Below are positions 16,724-24,897 of a stretch of DNA of 64,000 bases, piece after piece. The position numbers were made by a program, and so were the translations under genes. Numbering within the stretch: position 1 is the stretch's first letter; every line of letters starts with the position of its first letter. The notes under the pieces were generated by a model. The model made no database searches. It saw nothing but the letters and a program-made list of their open reading frames with translations, and was not told the DNA's origin. Source of the stretch: Halorubrum sodomense (GTDB lineage Archaea; Halobacteriota; Halobacteria; Halobacteriales; Haloferacaceae); the NCBI RefSeq assembly GCF_900111935.1, contig NZ_FOYN01000001.1, positions 604,069-668,068 on the forward strand. Reading direction: 5' to 3'.

Positions 16724-18775
16724 ATGACGTGGCAACCGACGCCGTACACGGCCCCGTTGCTCGTCGCGGCCGTCGCGTCGTTCGGATTCGCCGCGTACGG
16801 GGTCGCCAACCGCTCGCGAGGCGGTCGCGCCCTCCTGTGGAGCTTCGTCGGCGTCGCGAGCGCCGGCGGCGTCTGGTCGCTGGCGTACGCGGCGCAGCTG
16901 TCGGCGACCTCGCTCGGCGCCACGCTGTCCGTCAACCGATTCGTCTGGCTCGGCGCCGCCGGGCTGGCGGTCGCGTGGCCCGCCTTCGTGCTGTCGTACG
17001 TCGACCGGGCCGCGTGGCTCGGTCGCCGCCGCTTCGCGCTCTTCTGGGTCGTCCCCGTCGCGGTCGCGGTCGCCGTCTGGACGGTCGGCGTCGACCCGCT
17101 GTTCTACGCCGACCCGGCGCTCGTCGACGCCGGCGGCTACCGCGTCGTCGAGTACGAGCCGACGCCGGCGCTGCTCGCGTTCGTCGGCTACACCTACGCG
17201 GTCAACCTGTTCACCTTCGCCGTCCTCGGCTACGCCGCGGTCTCCAGGGACGGCGTGTTCCGCCGGCAGGCCGCCGTCCTCTTCGTCGCCGGCGTCGCGC
17301 CGCTGGCGCTCGGAGCGGCCGGCACCGCGGGAGTCGTCGGTCCGGAAAACGGGTTCGTCGACTTCACGCCGGTCGCGTTCAGCGGGACCTCGGCGCTCCT
17401 GGCGTGGGTCGTGTTCCGGTACCGGCTGCTCGACATCTCGCCGATCGCCCGCGACGCGGTGTTCGCGAACCTCTCCGACGCCGTCGTCGTCTGCGACGCC
17501 GACGGCCGGGTGGTCGATCGAAACGACCCGGCGTCGGCGCTGTTCCCCGACGTCGAACTCGGCGCCGGGGCCGAGGAGGCGTTCGACGACCTCCCCGCGG
17601 TCGCCGAGGCGGCCACCGGCGAGGCGTCGGACGACGAGTTCCGCGTGACGCTTCCCGGGGACGATGCGCCGCGGTTCCTGACGGTCGACGTTCACGACAT
17701 CACCGGGCCGGGGACGGTCCGCGGCGGGACGGTCCTCCTGTTCCGCGACGTCACCGAGCGGGAGACGCTCCAGCGGCGCTACCGCGCGCTCATCGAGAAG
17801 TCCCCGAACGTGATCGCCGTCTGCGGCGACGACGGCCTGCTCCGATACGTGAGTCCGTCGATAGCGCGGTTGCTCGGTCACGAAACGAGCGAGGTGGAGG
17901 GACGCCCGGTCATCGACTTCGTCCATCCGGAGGATCGGCGCGAGGCGCAAAAGGCGTTCGAGCGCGCGTTCGAGGACGCCGAGCCGCAGTCGCTCACGCA
18001 CCGAATCGCCCACGACGACGGCAGTTGGCGACGGTTCGAGACGGTGATCGAACGGCTGTTCGCGGACGGCAGCGAGGTCGTCATCACCGCGACCGACGTC
18101 ACGGAGACGAGGCGGTACGAACAGCGGCTTCAGGTGTTGAACCGCGTGCTTCGACACGACCTCAAAAACGACACCAACGTCATCGGCGGGTACGCGGACC
18201 TCCTGCGCGACCACGTCGACGAGGAGGGCGACCCGTACCTCGACATCATCGACCGGAAGGTCAAGACGCTGACCCACCTCAGCGATCAGGCCCGCGAGAT
18301 CGACGTCGCGCTCCACAGCGACGCGGGGCGGACCGATATCGACCTGGCCGCGCTCGTCGACCGCCTCTGCGACTCGCTGGCGTCGTCGTTCCCTCGGGCG
18401 ACGGTGACGGTGTCCGTCCCCGACTCCGCGGTCGTCTCGGCGGACGAACTGCTGGAGTCGGCCGTCCGGAACGTGTTGGAGAACGCCGTCGTCCACAACG
18501 ACGGCGACGACCCGCACGTGGAGGCGACGGTCGTCGCCGACGGCGACCGCTTCCGGATCGACGTGGCCGACGACGGGCCGGGGATCCCGCCGATCGAGCA
18601 GACGGTGTTCTCGGAGGCCCGCGAGACCGCGCTCGAACACGCGAGCGGACTCGGCCTCTGGCTCGTCCACTGGATCGTCACGGAGTCCGGCGGCGACCTC
18701 GAGTTCGACACCCGCGAGCCGACCGGGACGATAGTTCGGATCTGGCTCCCGCGAGCGAACGGCGAAAACGGATAA
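16724..18775 (+). CDS. Membrane histidine kinase: 7TM sensor, two PAS domains, HATPase
   Basis: The 683-residue protein has seven hydrophobic helices in residues 1-230 (the histidine-kinase N-terminal 7TM type), a first PAS-like domain around 245-345 and a second around 355-460 ('VIAVCGDDGLLRYVSPSIARLLG'). The H-box is 'RVLRHDLKNDTNVIGGYADLL' with the phosphoacceptor His478, and the ATPase part has 'NVLENAVVHND' (N-box), 'DDGPGIPP' (G1) and 'GLGLWLV' (G2). The ligand or stimulus is unknown, and no cognate response regulator is adjacent. The start at MTWQP is supported by the TATA-like box at 16690-16697. Confidence 0.92.
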   Translation: MTWQPTPYTAPLLVAAVASFGFAAYGVANRSRGGRALLWSFVGVASAGGVWSLAYAAQLSATSLGATLSVNRFVWLGAAGLAVAWPAFVLSYVDRAAWLGRRRFALFWVVPVAVAVAVWTVGVDPLFYADPALVDAGGYRVVEYEPTPALLAFVGYTYAVNLFTFAVLGYAAVSRDGVFRRQAAVLFVAGVAPLALGAAGTAGVVGPENGFVDFTPVAFSGTSALLAWVVFRYRLLDISPIARDAVFANLSDAVVVCDADGRVVDRNDPASALFPDVELGAGAEEAFDDLPAVAEAATGEASDDEFRVTLPGDDAPRFLTVDVHDITGPGTVRGGTVLLFRDVTERETLQRRYRALIEKSPNVIAVCGDDGLLRYVSPSIARLLGHETSEVEGRPVIDFVHPEDRREAQKAFERAFEDAEPQSLTHRIAHDDGSWRRFETVIERLFADGSEVVITATDVTETRRYEQRLQVLNRVLRHDLKNDTNVIGGYADLLRDHVDEEGDPYLDIIDRKVKTLTHLSDQAREIDVALHSDAGRTDIDLAALVDRLCDSLASSFPRATVTVSVPDSAVVSADELLESAVRNVLENAVVHNDGDDPHVEATVVADGDRFRIDVADDGPGIPPIEQTVFSEARETALEHASGLGLWLVHWIVTESGGDLEFDTREPTGTIVRIWLPRANGENG

Positions 18776-18780
18776 CCGGG

Positions 18781-19098
18781 CTACGCGTGGACGCGCACGA
18801 CGTGCCCGCCGCAGCCGCACTGCTCGACGTACTCCCAGTCGACGTCGCCGCCGAGTTCCGCGTCGAGCGCCTCGAAGAGGTACTCCTCGGGATGGCCGTG
18901 GTCGCCGTGGGTGACGAGGTTGACGTGGTTGCCCGCGGCCGTGTGTTCGACCGCCTCGATCGCCTGCCGGACGAGTAAGTCGCGGTCCTCGGCGTGTTCG
19001 GGCCCCTCGAGGTTCGCGGACCACGAGTTCTCGTGGACGTGGTCGGTCACCGGGTCCGCGCCGTGTTCGTGGTCGTGGTCAGCGGGTGTACTCGACAT
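18781..19098 (-). CDS. CGCGG-family putative rSAM-modified RiPP precursor
   Basis: The 105-residue protein has an N-terminal His-rich segment (DHDHEHGADP), a folded-looking middle ('NSWSANLEGPEHAEDRDLLVRQAIEAVEH', 'VNLVTHGDHGHPEEYLFEAL') and a C-terminus reading 'VEQCGCGGHVVRVHA'. The CGCGG core near the end is the signature that names a haloarchaeal family annotated as putative radical-SAM-modified peptides. No radical SAM gene is present in this window, so if it is modified the enzyme is elsewhere. I chose the ATG at 19098; a start 15 codons upstream adds a non-homologous leader. The function of the family is unproven. Confidence 0.75.
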   Translation of the reverse strand: MSSTPADHDHEHGADPVTDHVHENSWSANLEGPEHAEDRDLLVRQAIEAVEHTAAGNHVNLVTHGDHGHPEEYLFEALDAELGGDVDWEYVEQCGCGGHVVRVHA

Positions 19099-19229
19099 AT
19101 ACGACGGTAGGAGGCCCGGCCCCGTAGGCCTTCGAGCGAACATGTTCGATCGGAACCCCGGCGTTCGAGCGCGGTCCCCGAACGTCTTCGGGAGGAACTA
19201 TACGCCGGCGTGGCCCGGCGATCGGTCAC

Positions 19230-19466
19230 GTGAGCGCCGACCCATTCGACGACGCCGACGAGCGTCTGGACGCCCGCGAGATAGACGGCGAACCGTTCGG
19301 CGACATCATGGCCGCGCTCGACGGCCTCGACGACGGCGAGTCGCTCTGTCTGGTGAACAGCTTCGAGCCGGCCCCGCTGTACGGCGTGTTAGAAGAGCGC
19401 GGCTTCGCCCACGAGACGGCGAACCCGGCCGACGACGAGTGGTACGTCGAGATCACGCCCGCCTGA
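19230..19466 (+). CDS. DUF2249 domain protein
   Basis: A 78-residue soluble protein read from a GTG start. It has the DUF2249 pattern: 'LDAREIDGEPFGDIMAALDGLDDGESLCLVNSFEPAPLYGVLEERG' and a C-terminal 'EWYVEITP' strand. DUF2249 proteins are small SirA/TusA-like folds found with redox and sulfur or nitric oxide metabolism genes, but their activity is not settled. It is divergent from the CGCGG gene, and the 131-bp gap between them probably holds both promoters. Confidence 0.85.
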   Translation: MSADPFDDADERLDAREIDGEPFGDIMAALDGLDDGESLCLVNSFEPAPLYGVLEERGFAHETANPADDEWYVEITPA

Positions 19467-19527
19467 TCGGAGGTGCGGTCGACCGCCCTCCGCAACCTCT
19501 TTGCGCGCGCTCGTCGAATCCGGGTCT

Positions 19528-20436
19528 ATGAGTCACGGACCCCTAGACGAGGGCGCGGTCGAGAGCTACCGCGAGGCCGGCGCGGTGTTGGTCGAGGCGA
19601 TGAACGAGGCGCGCGAGATGGTCGAACCGGGACGGACCCACCTCGAGGTCGCGGAGTGGACGGAGGACTTCGTTCGCGAGCAGGGGGCCGGCCTCGCCTT
19701 CCCGGTGAACGTCAGCGTCGACCCGGAGGCGTCGCACGCGACGCCCGGCCGCGACGACGAGACGGAGTTCGGCCAGGAGATGGTGTGTCTCGACGTGGGC
19801 GTCCACGTCGACGGGTACATCGCCGACGCCGCGGTGACGGTCGACCACAGCGGGACCCCGGAGCTCGTCGAGGCCGCCGAGATGGCGCTGGAGGCCGCGC
19901 TCGACGAGGCCGCCCCGGGCGTCGAGGTCGGCGTCGTCGGGCGGGCGATCGAGGACGTGATCCGCGGGTACGGCTACACGCCCGTCCTCAACCTCTCCGG
20001 CCACGGCGTCGAGCGCTACGACGCCCACACCGGCCCCACGGTGCCGAACCGGGGGGTCGACCGCTCCGTCGAGCTGGAGCCCGGGCAGGCGGTCGCGATC
20101 GAGCCGTTCGCCACCGACGGCCGCGGGAAGGTCGGCGAGGGGACCGACGAGGAGATCTTCGAACAGCAGGGCTCAGCGAGCGTGCGCGACCGGCGGGCGC
20201 GACAGGCGCTCGAGGAGATCGAGGGGTTCGACGACCTCCCGTTCGCGGCGCGGTGGCTGGAGACCGACCGCGCGGAGATGGCGCTCCGTCGCCTGAAACA
20301 GGCGAACGCGATCAAGGGGTACCCCGTGCTGAAGGAGGACGACGACGCCTTGGTGAGCCAGGCGGAACACACCCTGCTGGTCACCGAGGACGGCGTCGAG
20401 GTGACGACCGCGGGCATCCACGGCTTCGACGACTGA
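19528..20436 (+). CDS. map: Methionine aminopeptidase, type II
   Basis: The 302-residue metalloprotease removes N-terminal methionine from nascent proteins. Metal-ligand blocks are visible: 'CLDVGVHVDGYIADAAVTVD' (two aspartates), 'LSGHGVERYDAHTGPTVPN' (histidine) and 'AIEPFATDGRGKVGEG' (glutamate). The insertion between the last two makes it the archaeal/eukaryotic type II form. The start MSHGPLDEG is preferred over an in-frame GTG at 19501, which has no conserved sequence. The TGA overlaps the ATG of the HIT gene (TGATG). Confidence 0.95.
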   Translation: MSHGPLDEGAVESYREAGAVLVEAMNEAREMVEPGRTHLEVAEWTEDFVREQGAGLAFPVNVSVDPEASHATPGRDDETEFGQEMVCLDVGVHVDGYIADAAVTVDHSGTPELVEAAEMALEAALDEAAPGVEVGVVGRAIEDVIRGYGYTPVLNLSGHGVERYDAHTGPTVPNRGVDRSVELEPGQAVAIEPFATDGRGKVGEGTDEEIFEQQGSASVRDRRARQALEEIEGFDDLPFAARWLETDRAEMALRRLKQANAIKGYPVLKEDDDALVSQAEHTLLVTEDGVEVTTAGIHGFDD

Positions 20437-20987
20437 TGGATCGGATCTTCGCGCCGTGGCGGATCGAGTGGGTCGAGCGCGACGCCGACCCGATCGACGG
20501 CTGCCCGTTCTGCGTCCTGCCCGAGCGCGAGGACGCCCGCGAGGCCCGGATCGTCGCCCGCAGCGAGCGCAACTACGTCCTCTTGAACAACGCGCCGTAC
20601 AACCCCGGTCACGCGATGGTGGTCCCGGACGCACACGTCGAGGATCCGACCGACCTCGACGACGCCACCCTGCTCGACCACACGAAGCTGAAGGCGGCGA
20701 CGCTCGCCGCGCTGCGCCGCGACCTGGACCCGGACGGCGTCAACACCGGCCAGAACCTCGGCGGCGACGCCGCCGGCGGCTCGATCGATCACCTCCACAC
20801 GCACGTCGTCCCGCGGTGGAGCGGCGACACGAACTTCATGCCCGTCACCGGCGACACGAAGGTGATTGTGGAGGCGATAGAGCGCACCTACGACCACCTC
20901 CACGCGGGGTTCGCGGCCGACGAGAACGCAGTCGACTCGGGGGACGCCGACGGGGGCGACGCGGTCGAACTCGCGTTCGACGTCTGA
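20436..20987 (+). CDS. HIT family nucleotide hydrolase/transferase
   Basis: The 183-residue protein has the histidine triad H-x-H-x-H (His119, His121, His123 in DHLHTHVV) and a CPFC zinc-type pair at Cys23 and Cys26. HIT proteins hydrolyse AMP-lysine, AMP-NH2 or dinucleoside polyphosphates; the substrate here cannot be told from sequence. The N-terminus 'MDRIFAPWRIEWVE' resembles the AP4A-phosphorylase-like branch of archaeal HIT proteins. It overlaps the MetAP stop and is likely co-transcribed. A short acidic tail follows the fold. Confidence 0.92.
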   Translation: MDRIFAPWRIEWVERDADPIDGCPFCVLPEREDAREARIVARSERNYVLLNNAPYNPGHAMVVPDAHVEDPTDLDDATLLDHTKLKAATLAALRRDLDPDGVNTGQNLGGDAAGGSIDHLHTHVVPRWSGDTNFMPVTGDTKVIVEAIERTYDHLHAGFAADENAVDSGDADGGDAVELAFDV

Positions 20988-20999
20988 GTCGACGGCGTC

Positions 21000-21335
21000 G
21001 ATTACTTATAAACAAGCGGTGCGGTGGCGTCGCCGGCGGCTCTGCCGCCGGCTGTAAGAGGCGCGTCGCGCCTCCCTGCGTGCCTGCGAGCGGCCGGAGC
21101 GAAGCGGAGGCCGCGAGGAGCACGCGCGACGAGGCTGGGGAGGTGTGAGGTGCGGGGCGGTGCTGTGCGGGGCGGGACTCAAAGGGGCAGTCGCGAGCAG
21201 GCCGTAGGCGACGCAGGCACCGCAGCGAAGGAACGGGGTGACTGAGCGAGGAGCACAGCGAGCGTACGGCCTGCTCGCGACTGGGGCTTTGGCGGTGGTC
21301 ACGGTCGATCTACTGTCGATTATCTATAAGTAAAC
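21000..21335 (+). repeat. Intergenic structured repeat, copy C
   Basis: Third copy. The left end TTACTTATAAACAA (about 21002) and the right end, which has CTATAAGTAAAC, are near-inverted repeats of each other. GACGAGGCTGGGGAGG and GGGGCAG (21184-21190) lead into a stem whose arms, TCGCGAGCAGGCCGTA (21191-21206) and TACGGCCTGCTCGCGA (21265-21280), are perfectly complementary over 16 bp. CTGGGGCTTTGG follows at 21281-21292. It lies between the HIT gene and the convergent tungstate transporter operon. Confidence 0.85.
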
Positions 21336-21428
21336 GACCGTGGCTCTTGAGGTATTCACCGCGGCGTCGTCGATCACCTATCTCGGATCGCCGGATCCGA
21401 CTCGGTTCCCGTCACCCCTCGGTACTTA

Positions 21429-22181
21429 TTAGTACACCAGCTCGCCCGAAATGAACTTCCGGGTGCGCTCGTCTTCGGGGTCCTCGAAGATCTTCTCCGT
21501 CGCCCCCATCTCCGTGATCCCGTCGTCGAGCAGCACCGCGACGCGGTCCGCGACCCGCTCGGCCTGGTGCATGTCGTGGGTCGCCACGACGACGCCGATG
21601 TCCCTGTCTCTCGCCTCTCCGATCGCCCCCTCGATGACGGCGGTGTTCCGCGGGTCGAGGTCCGAGGTGGGCTCGTCGAGGAGCAGGGCGTCGGGGTCGT
21701 ACGCCAGCGCGCGGGCGAACGACACGCGCTGAGCCTCGCCCCCCGACAGCGAGTCGGCGGGCTGATCGGTCTTGTCGGCCAGCCCCACGACCTCCAGGGA
21801 CTCTTGGACCGCGTCGGCGGCGCCGTTCAGTCGGAGCATCGAGGCGATCCGGTCGCCCCACGAGCGCCGGACGCGGAGCCCGTACTCGACGTTGCGGGCG
21901 ACCGTCCCGTCGAAGAGGCTCGCCTCCTGGAACACCATCCCGACGCGGCGGCGCAGCGCGAGCCGCTCGGCCTCGTCGACCGCCCACGCGTCGGTCCCGT
22001 CGAGCGTCACGGTCCCCTCGTCCGGCTCCAGAGACAGGGCGAGCGTCCGGAGCAGCGTGGTCTTCCCGACGCCCGAGGGGCCGATGATCCCGACGACTTC
22101 GCCGGCGTCGACGTCGAGCGAGAGGTCGCGGAACACGGTCTCGTCGCCGTACGACCGCGACACGTCCGTCGCGCGGAGCAT
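21429..22181 (-). CDS. tupC: Tungstate/molybdate ABC transporter, ATP-binding protein
   Basis: The 250-residue ATPase has Walker A 'GPSGVGKTT' (about residues 34-42), the signature 'LSGGEAQRVSFARAL', Walker B 'ALLLDEPTSDLD' and the H-loop 'VVATHDM'. Context decides the substrate: the genes upstream on the same strand encode a TupB-type permease and a TupA-type binding protein. There are 45 bp between it and the permease gene. The protein drives uptake of tungstate (or molybdate) used for pterin cofactors, which fits a MobA homologue at 38352-39032 in the same window. Confidence 0.92.
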   Translation of the reverse strand: MLRATDVSRSYGDETVFRDLSLDVDAGEVVGIIGPSGVGKTTLLRTLALSLEPDEGTVTLDGTDAWAVDEAERLALRRRVGMVFQEASLFDGTVARNVEYGLRVRRSWGDRIASMLRLNGAADAVQESLEVVGLADKTDQPADSLSGGEAQRVSFARALAYDPDALLLDEPTSDLDPRNTAVIEGAIGEARDRDIGVVVATHDMHQAERVADRVAVLLDDGITEMGATEKIFEDPEDERTRKFISGELVY

Positions 22182-22226
22182 CAGTCCGTCACCTCCGGGC
22201 GCATCAGCTCACCACCCCGCGACACA

Positions 22227-22943
22227 TCAGCCCGCCACCCCGCGGTCACCGAAGCGGACGACGACGGCGTTGACGGTCAACACGAGCGCGACCAGCACGA
22301 CGCCCAGCACCATGGCGGTCTCGTACTGCCCCTGTCGCGCTTCGAGCTGGATCGCGGTGGTCAGCGTGCGCGTCTTCGAGATGCCGCTCGCGCTCGTGAT
22401 GTTCCCGCCGACGATGAGGACGGAGCCGACCTCGCTAATCGCGCGGCCGAACCCGGCGAGCACCGCGGTCGCGATCCCGTACCGGGCCTCCTTGATCACG
22501 ACCAGCGCCACGTCGATTCGCGTCCCGCCGAGGACGCGAGCCGCGTCACGGACCCCGTCGTCGACGCCGCTCACGGCCGCGAGGCTGATCGCGGTGATCG
22601 GCGGCGTCGCGAGGACGAACTGCGACATGATCATCGCCTCGCGGGTGAAGATGAGGTCGAACGTGCCGAGCGGTCCCTGGTTGGAGACCGCGAACAGCAC
22701 GACTAGCCCGACGACCACGCTGGGGAACCCCATCCCGGTGTTGACGACCGACTTCACGAACCCCTTTCCCGGGAACTCCGTGAGCCCGATCGCGACGGCG
22801 GCCGGCACGCTCACGAGCGTGCTCAGCGCCACCGCGGAGAGGCTCACGTACAGCGAGACGACGACGATGCTCCCGACGTAGCCGTCCCTGAACGAGACGC
22901 CGAGCAGCGCCGGGATCAGCGGGACCGTCGACTCGACCGGCAC
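22227..22943 (-). CDS. tupB: Tungstate/molybdate ABC transporter, permease
   Basis: The 238-residue protein has five or six transmembrane helices, and its cytoplasmic EAA-like loop reads '[29 protein letters not shown]', typical of TupB/WtpB permeases. It starts 2 bp after the binding-protein stop, so the two are translated together. It forms the membrane channel of the transporter with the 21429-22181 ATPase. Confidence 0.92.
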   Translation of the reverse strand: MPVESTVPLIPALLGVSFRDGYVGSIVVVSLYVSLSAVALSTLVSVPAAVAIGLTEFPGKGFVKSVVNTGMGFPSVVVGLVVLFAVSNQGPLGTFDLIFTREAMIMSQFVLATPPITAISLAAVSGVDDGVRDAARVLGGTRIDVALVVIKEARYGIATAVLAGFGRAISEVGSVLIVGGNITSASGISKTRTLTTAIQLEARQGQYETAMVLGVVLVALVLTVNAVVVRFGDRGVAG

Positions 22944-22945
22944 GG

Positions 22946-23896
22946 CTACGCGTCGTCGCCCTCGCTACTCCAGCCTTCCGGAACGTACTGCTGGAAGTCC
23001 GGATCCTCGGAGACCGCCCGCGGGAAGAACAGCTGCTCGCCGTTCACTCGGTACTCCGAGATGGCGTTCTGGACGGCGGGACTGGTGATCCAGCCGATAT
23101 ACGCCATCGCGAGGTCGTAGTTGGCGTTCTCGTGGACGCCGGGGTTGACCGCCATGACCCCGTACGGGTTCGCGAGGATCTCCGGGCCGCCCTCGATCGG
23201 TCCCTGAACGAGGATCGTGAGGTCGATCTCGGAGCGCTGCGAGATGAAGGTGCCGCGGTCCGAGAGGGTGTACGCGCCCTGTTGGTTCGCGATGTTGAGC
23301 GCCTCGCCCATCCCCGTGCCGGTCTCCTGGTACCAGTCGCCGCCCGGCTCCGTGCCGGCCGCCTCCCAGAGGTTCAGCTCCTTCGTGTGCGTGCCGGAGT
23401 TGTCGCCCCGCGAGACGAACGTCGCCTGCGCCTCGGCGATGGCGGTGAGCGCGTCCGTCGCGGAGCTCATCCCCCGGATCCCCGCCGGATCGCTCTCGGG
23501 CCCGACGATCACGAAGTCGTTGAACATCAGGTCGCGGCGGTTGATCCCGTACCCGTTCCGCATGAACTCGTCTTCGAGTCCGCGGGCGTGGACCATCACC
23601 ACGTCGGAATCGCCGTTGCGCGCCGTCTCGAGGGCCGCACCCGTTCCCTGTGCGACCGCGTCGACGGTCACGCCGTACATCTCTTGAAAGTCCGTGTGGA
23701 TCGCGTCGAGCAGTCCCGTGTCGTAGGTGCTGGTCGTCGTCGTGAGCGTCAGCGTCTCGCCGGCGACGCCGATCGACTCGCCGCCGCTCCCGCTTCCGTT
23801 CCCCCCGTCACCGCCGTCCGTCGACGAGCAGCCGGCCGTGCTCGCGATCGCTCCGGCACCCAGCGCCGCCACGAACCGCCTTCGTTGTATCAGCAT
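22946..23896 (-). CDS. tupA: Tungstate-binding lipoprotein of ABC transporter
   Basis: The 316-residue protein starts with a Tat-type signal ([11 protein letters not shown]) and a lipobox with Cys23. The mature domain has the TupA pattern: '[19 protein letters not shown]', '[21 protein letters not shown]', '[15 protein letters not shown]' and '[11 protein letters not shown]'. It is expected to capture tungstate outside the membrane and pass it to TupB. I prefer the ATG at 23896, which is followed directly by the signal; a TATA-like CATATAAGTT lies 25-34 nt upstream. The divergent regulator at 24002 probably controls it. Confidence 0.92.
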   Translation of the reverse strand: MLIQRRRFVAALGAGAIASTAGCSSTDGGDGGNGSGSGGESIGVAGETLTLTTTTSTYDTGLLDAIHTDFQEMYGVTVDAVAQGTGAALETARNGDSDVVMVHARGLEDEFMRNGYGINRRDLMFNDFVIVGPESDPAGIRGMSSATDALTAIAEAQATFVSRGDNSGTHTKELNLWEAAGTEPGGDWYQETGTGMGEALNIANQQGAYTLSDRGTFISQRSEIDLTILVQGPIEGGPEILANPYGVMAVNPGVHENANYDLAMAYIGWITSPAVQNAISEYRVNGEQLFFPRAVSEDPDFQQYVPEGWSSEGDDA

Positions 23897-23920
23897 AGAG
23901 ACAACGATAGGTCGATGCCA

Positions 23921-23930
23921 CATATAAGTT
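23921..23930 (-). promoter_or_regulatory. TATA-like box of the tupABC operon
   Basis: On the minus strand AACTTATATG lies 25-34 nt upstream of the tupA ATG. The adjacent CATCGACCTATCG overlaps the expected start site and is a candidate regulator site, but no repeat of it is seen elsewhere. Confidence 0.5.
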
Positions 23931-24001
23931 CCGTGCCGCGGCTAAGCGACGGCGCGCGGGCGGCCGAAAGCGCCAATACGGGCCGACCGCAACCTCGGCA
24001 C

Positions 24002-24805
24002 ATGAGAGAGCCGACCGAAGCCGGCCCGGACGCGGCGGCGGGGCGCGGCCGCGCCGCGCTCGTCGAGGGCGGCGTCGAGTTCGACGACCGCGACGCCGCC
24101 CTGCTGCGCGCGGTCGACGCGACGGGGTCGGTCGCCGGCGCGGCCTCGGACCTCGGTCGTTCCCGCTCCCGCGCCCTCTCCCGGATCGAGACGCTGGAGG
24201 GCGCCTACGGGACCCTCGTCGAGCGTCGGCGGGGCGGCGAGGGCGGCGGCGGAAGCCGGCTCGCCGCGTCGGGCCGGTCCCTGCTCGACCGCTACGACCG
24301 GCTCCAGGCGGTCCTCGCGGCGACCGCGGCGGTGCCGGAGACGGTCCTCGACGGTACCGTTACGGCCGTCGACGGCGAACTCGCGGTCGTCGACACCGCC
24401 GTCGGAGAGCTGTCCGGACTCCACGGCGGGGACGGGGACGGCGCGGACGGAGGCGCCGAGAGCGGCTGGAGCGGCGGGATAGCCACCGGCGACGCGGTTC
24501 AGGTCCGGATCGGCGCCGACGCGGTCACCGTCAACGACGCGGCCACCGCGGTCGACCCGGACGCGACGAGCGCGCGGAACCGCCTCGACGGGCGAGTCTC
24601 GCGTATCGATCCCGGCGAGACGGTGTCGACGGTACGGATCGCGGTCGGGGCGGCGGAGGGCTCGGACGACGCGCCCGACCCCGACACCGAAGTCGTCGCG
24701 CTGATCACCGCGGAGAGCGTCGACCGGCTCGATCTCGCCCCCGACGACCCGGTCTCGATCCGGTGGAAGGCGACCGCGACGCGGCTGGTCGCGCTCGCGG
24801 AGTGA
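24002..24805 (+). CDS. ModE-like molybdate/tungstate-responsive regulator
   Basis: The 267-residue protein begins with a winged-helix DNA-binding domain of LysR/ModE type ('DDRDAALLRAVDATGSVAGAASDLGRSRSRALSRIETLE', about residues 25-65) and ends with a TOBE-like domain (beta-rich 'RLDGRVSRIDPGETVSTVRI', about 195-267) that in ModE binds molybdate or tungstate. A Gly-rich linker is in between. It is divergently placed upstream of tupABC with 105 bp between the starts, so autoregulation and control of uptake are likely; that is inferred from position. The start follows CGGCAC and is the first ATG that leads into the HTH. Confidence 0.82.
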   Translation: MREPTEAGPDAAAGRGRAALVEGGVEFDDRDAALLRAVDATGSVAGAASDLGRSRSRALSRIETLEGAYGTLVERRRGGEGGGGSRLAASGRSLLDRYDRLQAVLAATAAVPETVLDGTVTAVDGELAVVDTAVGELSGLHGGDGDGADGGAESGWSGGIATGDAVQVRIGADAVTVNDAATAVDPDATSARNRLDGRVSRIDPGETVSTVRIAVGAAEGSDDAPDPDTEVVALITAESVDRLDLAPDDPVSIRWKATATRLVALAE

Positions 24806-24866
24806 CGCGGCCCGCGGAGACGCCCCGAGTCGCCGCGCCGTGGCAATCGCTCCCGCGCAAGCGAAC

Positions 24867-24873
24867 GGTTTTT
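24867..24873 (+). promoter_or_regulatory. TATA-like box and ribosome-binding site of trpS
   Basis: GGTTTTT lies 25-31 nt upstream of the trpS ATG at 24898. A purine-rich GGGAGGGGTGGT runs up to the start codon and resembles a Shine-Dalgarno site, so both leaderless and SD-led initiation are possible. Confidence 0.45.
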
Positions 24874-24897
24874 GCGTCGACCGACGGGAGGGGTGGT

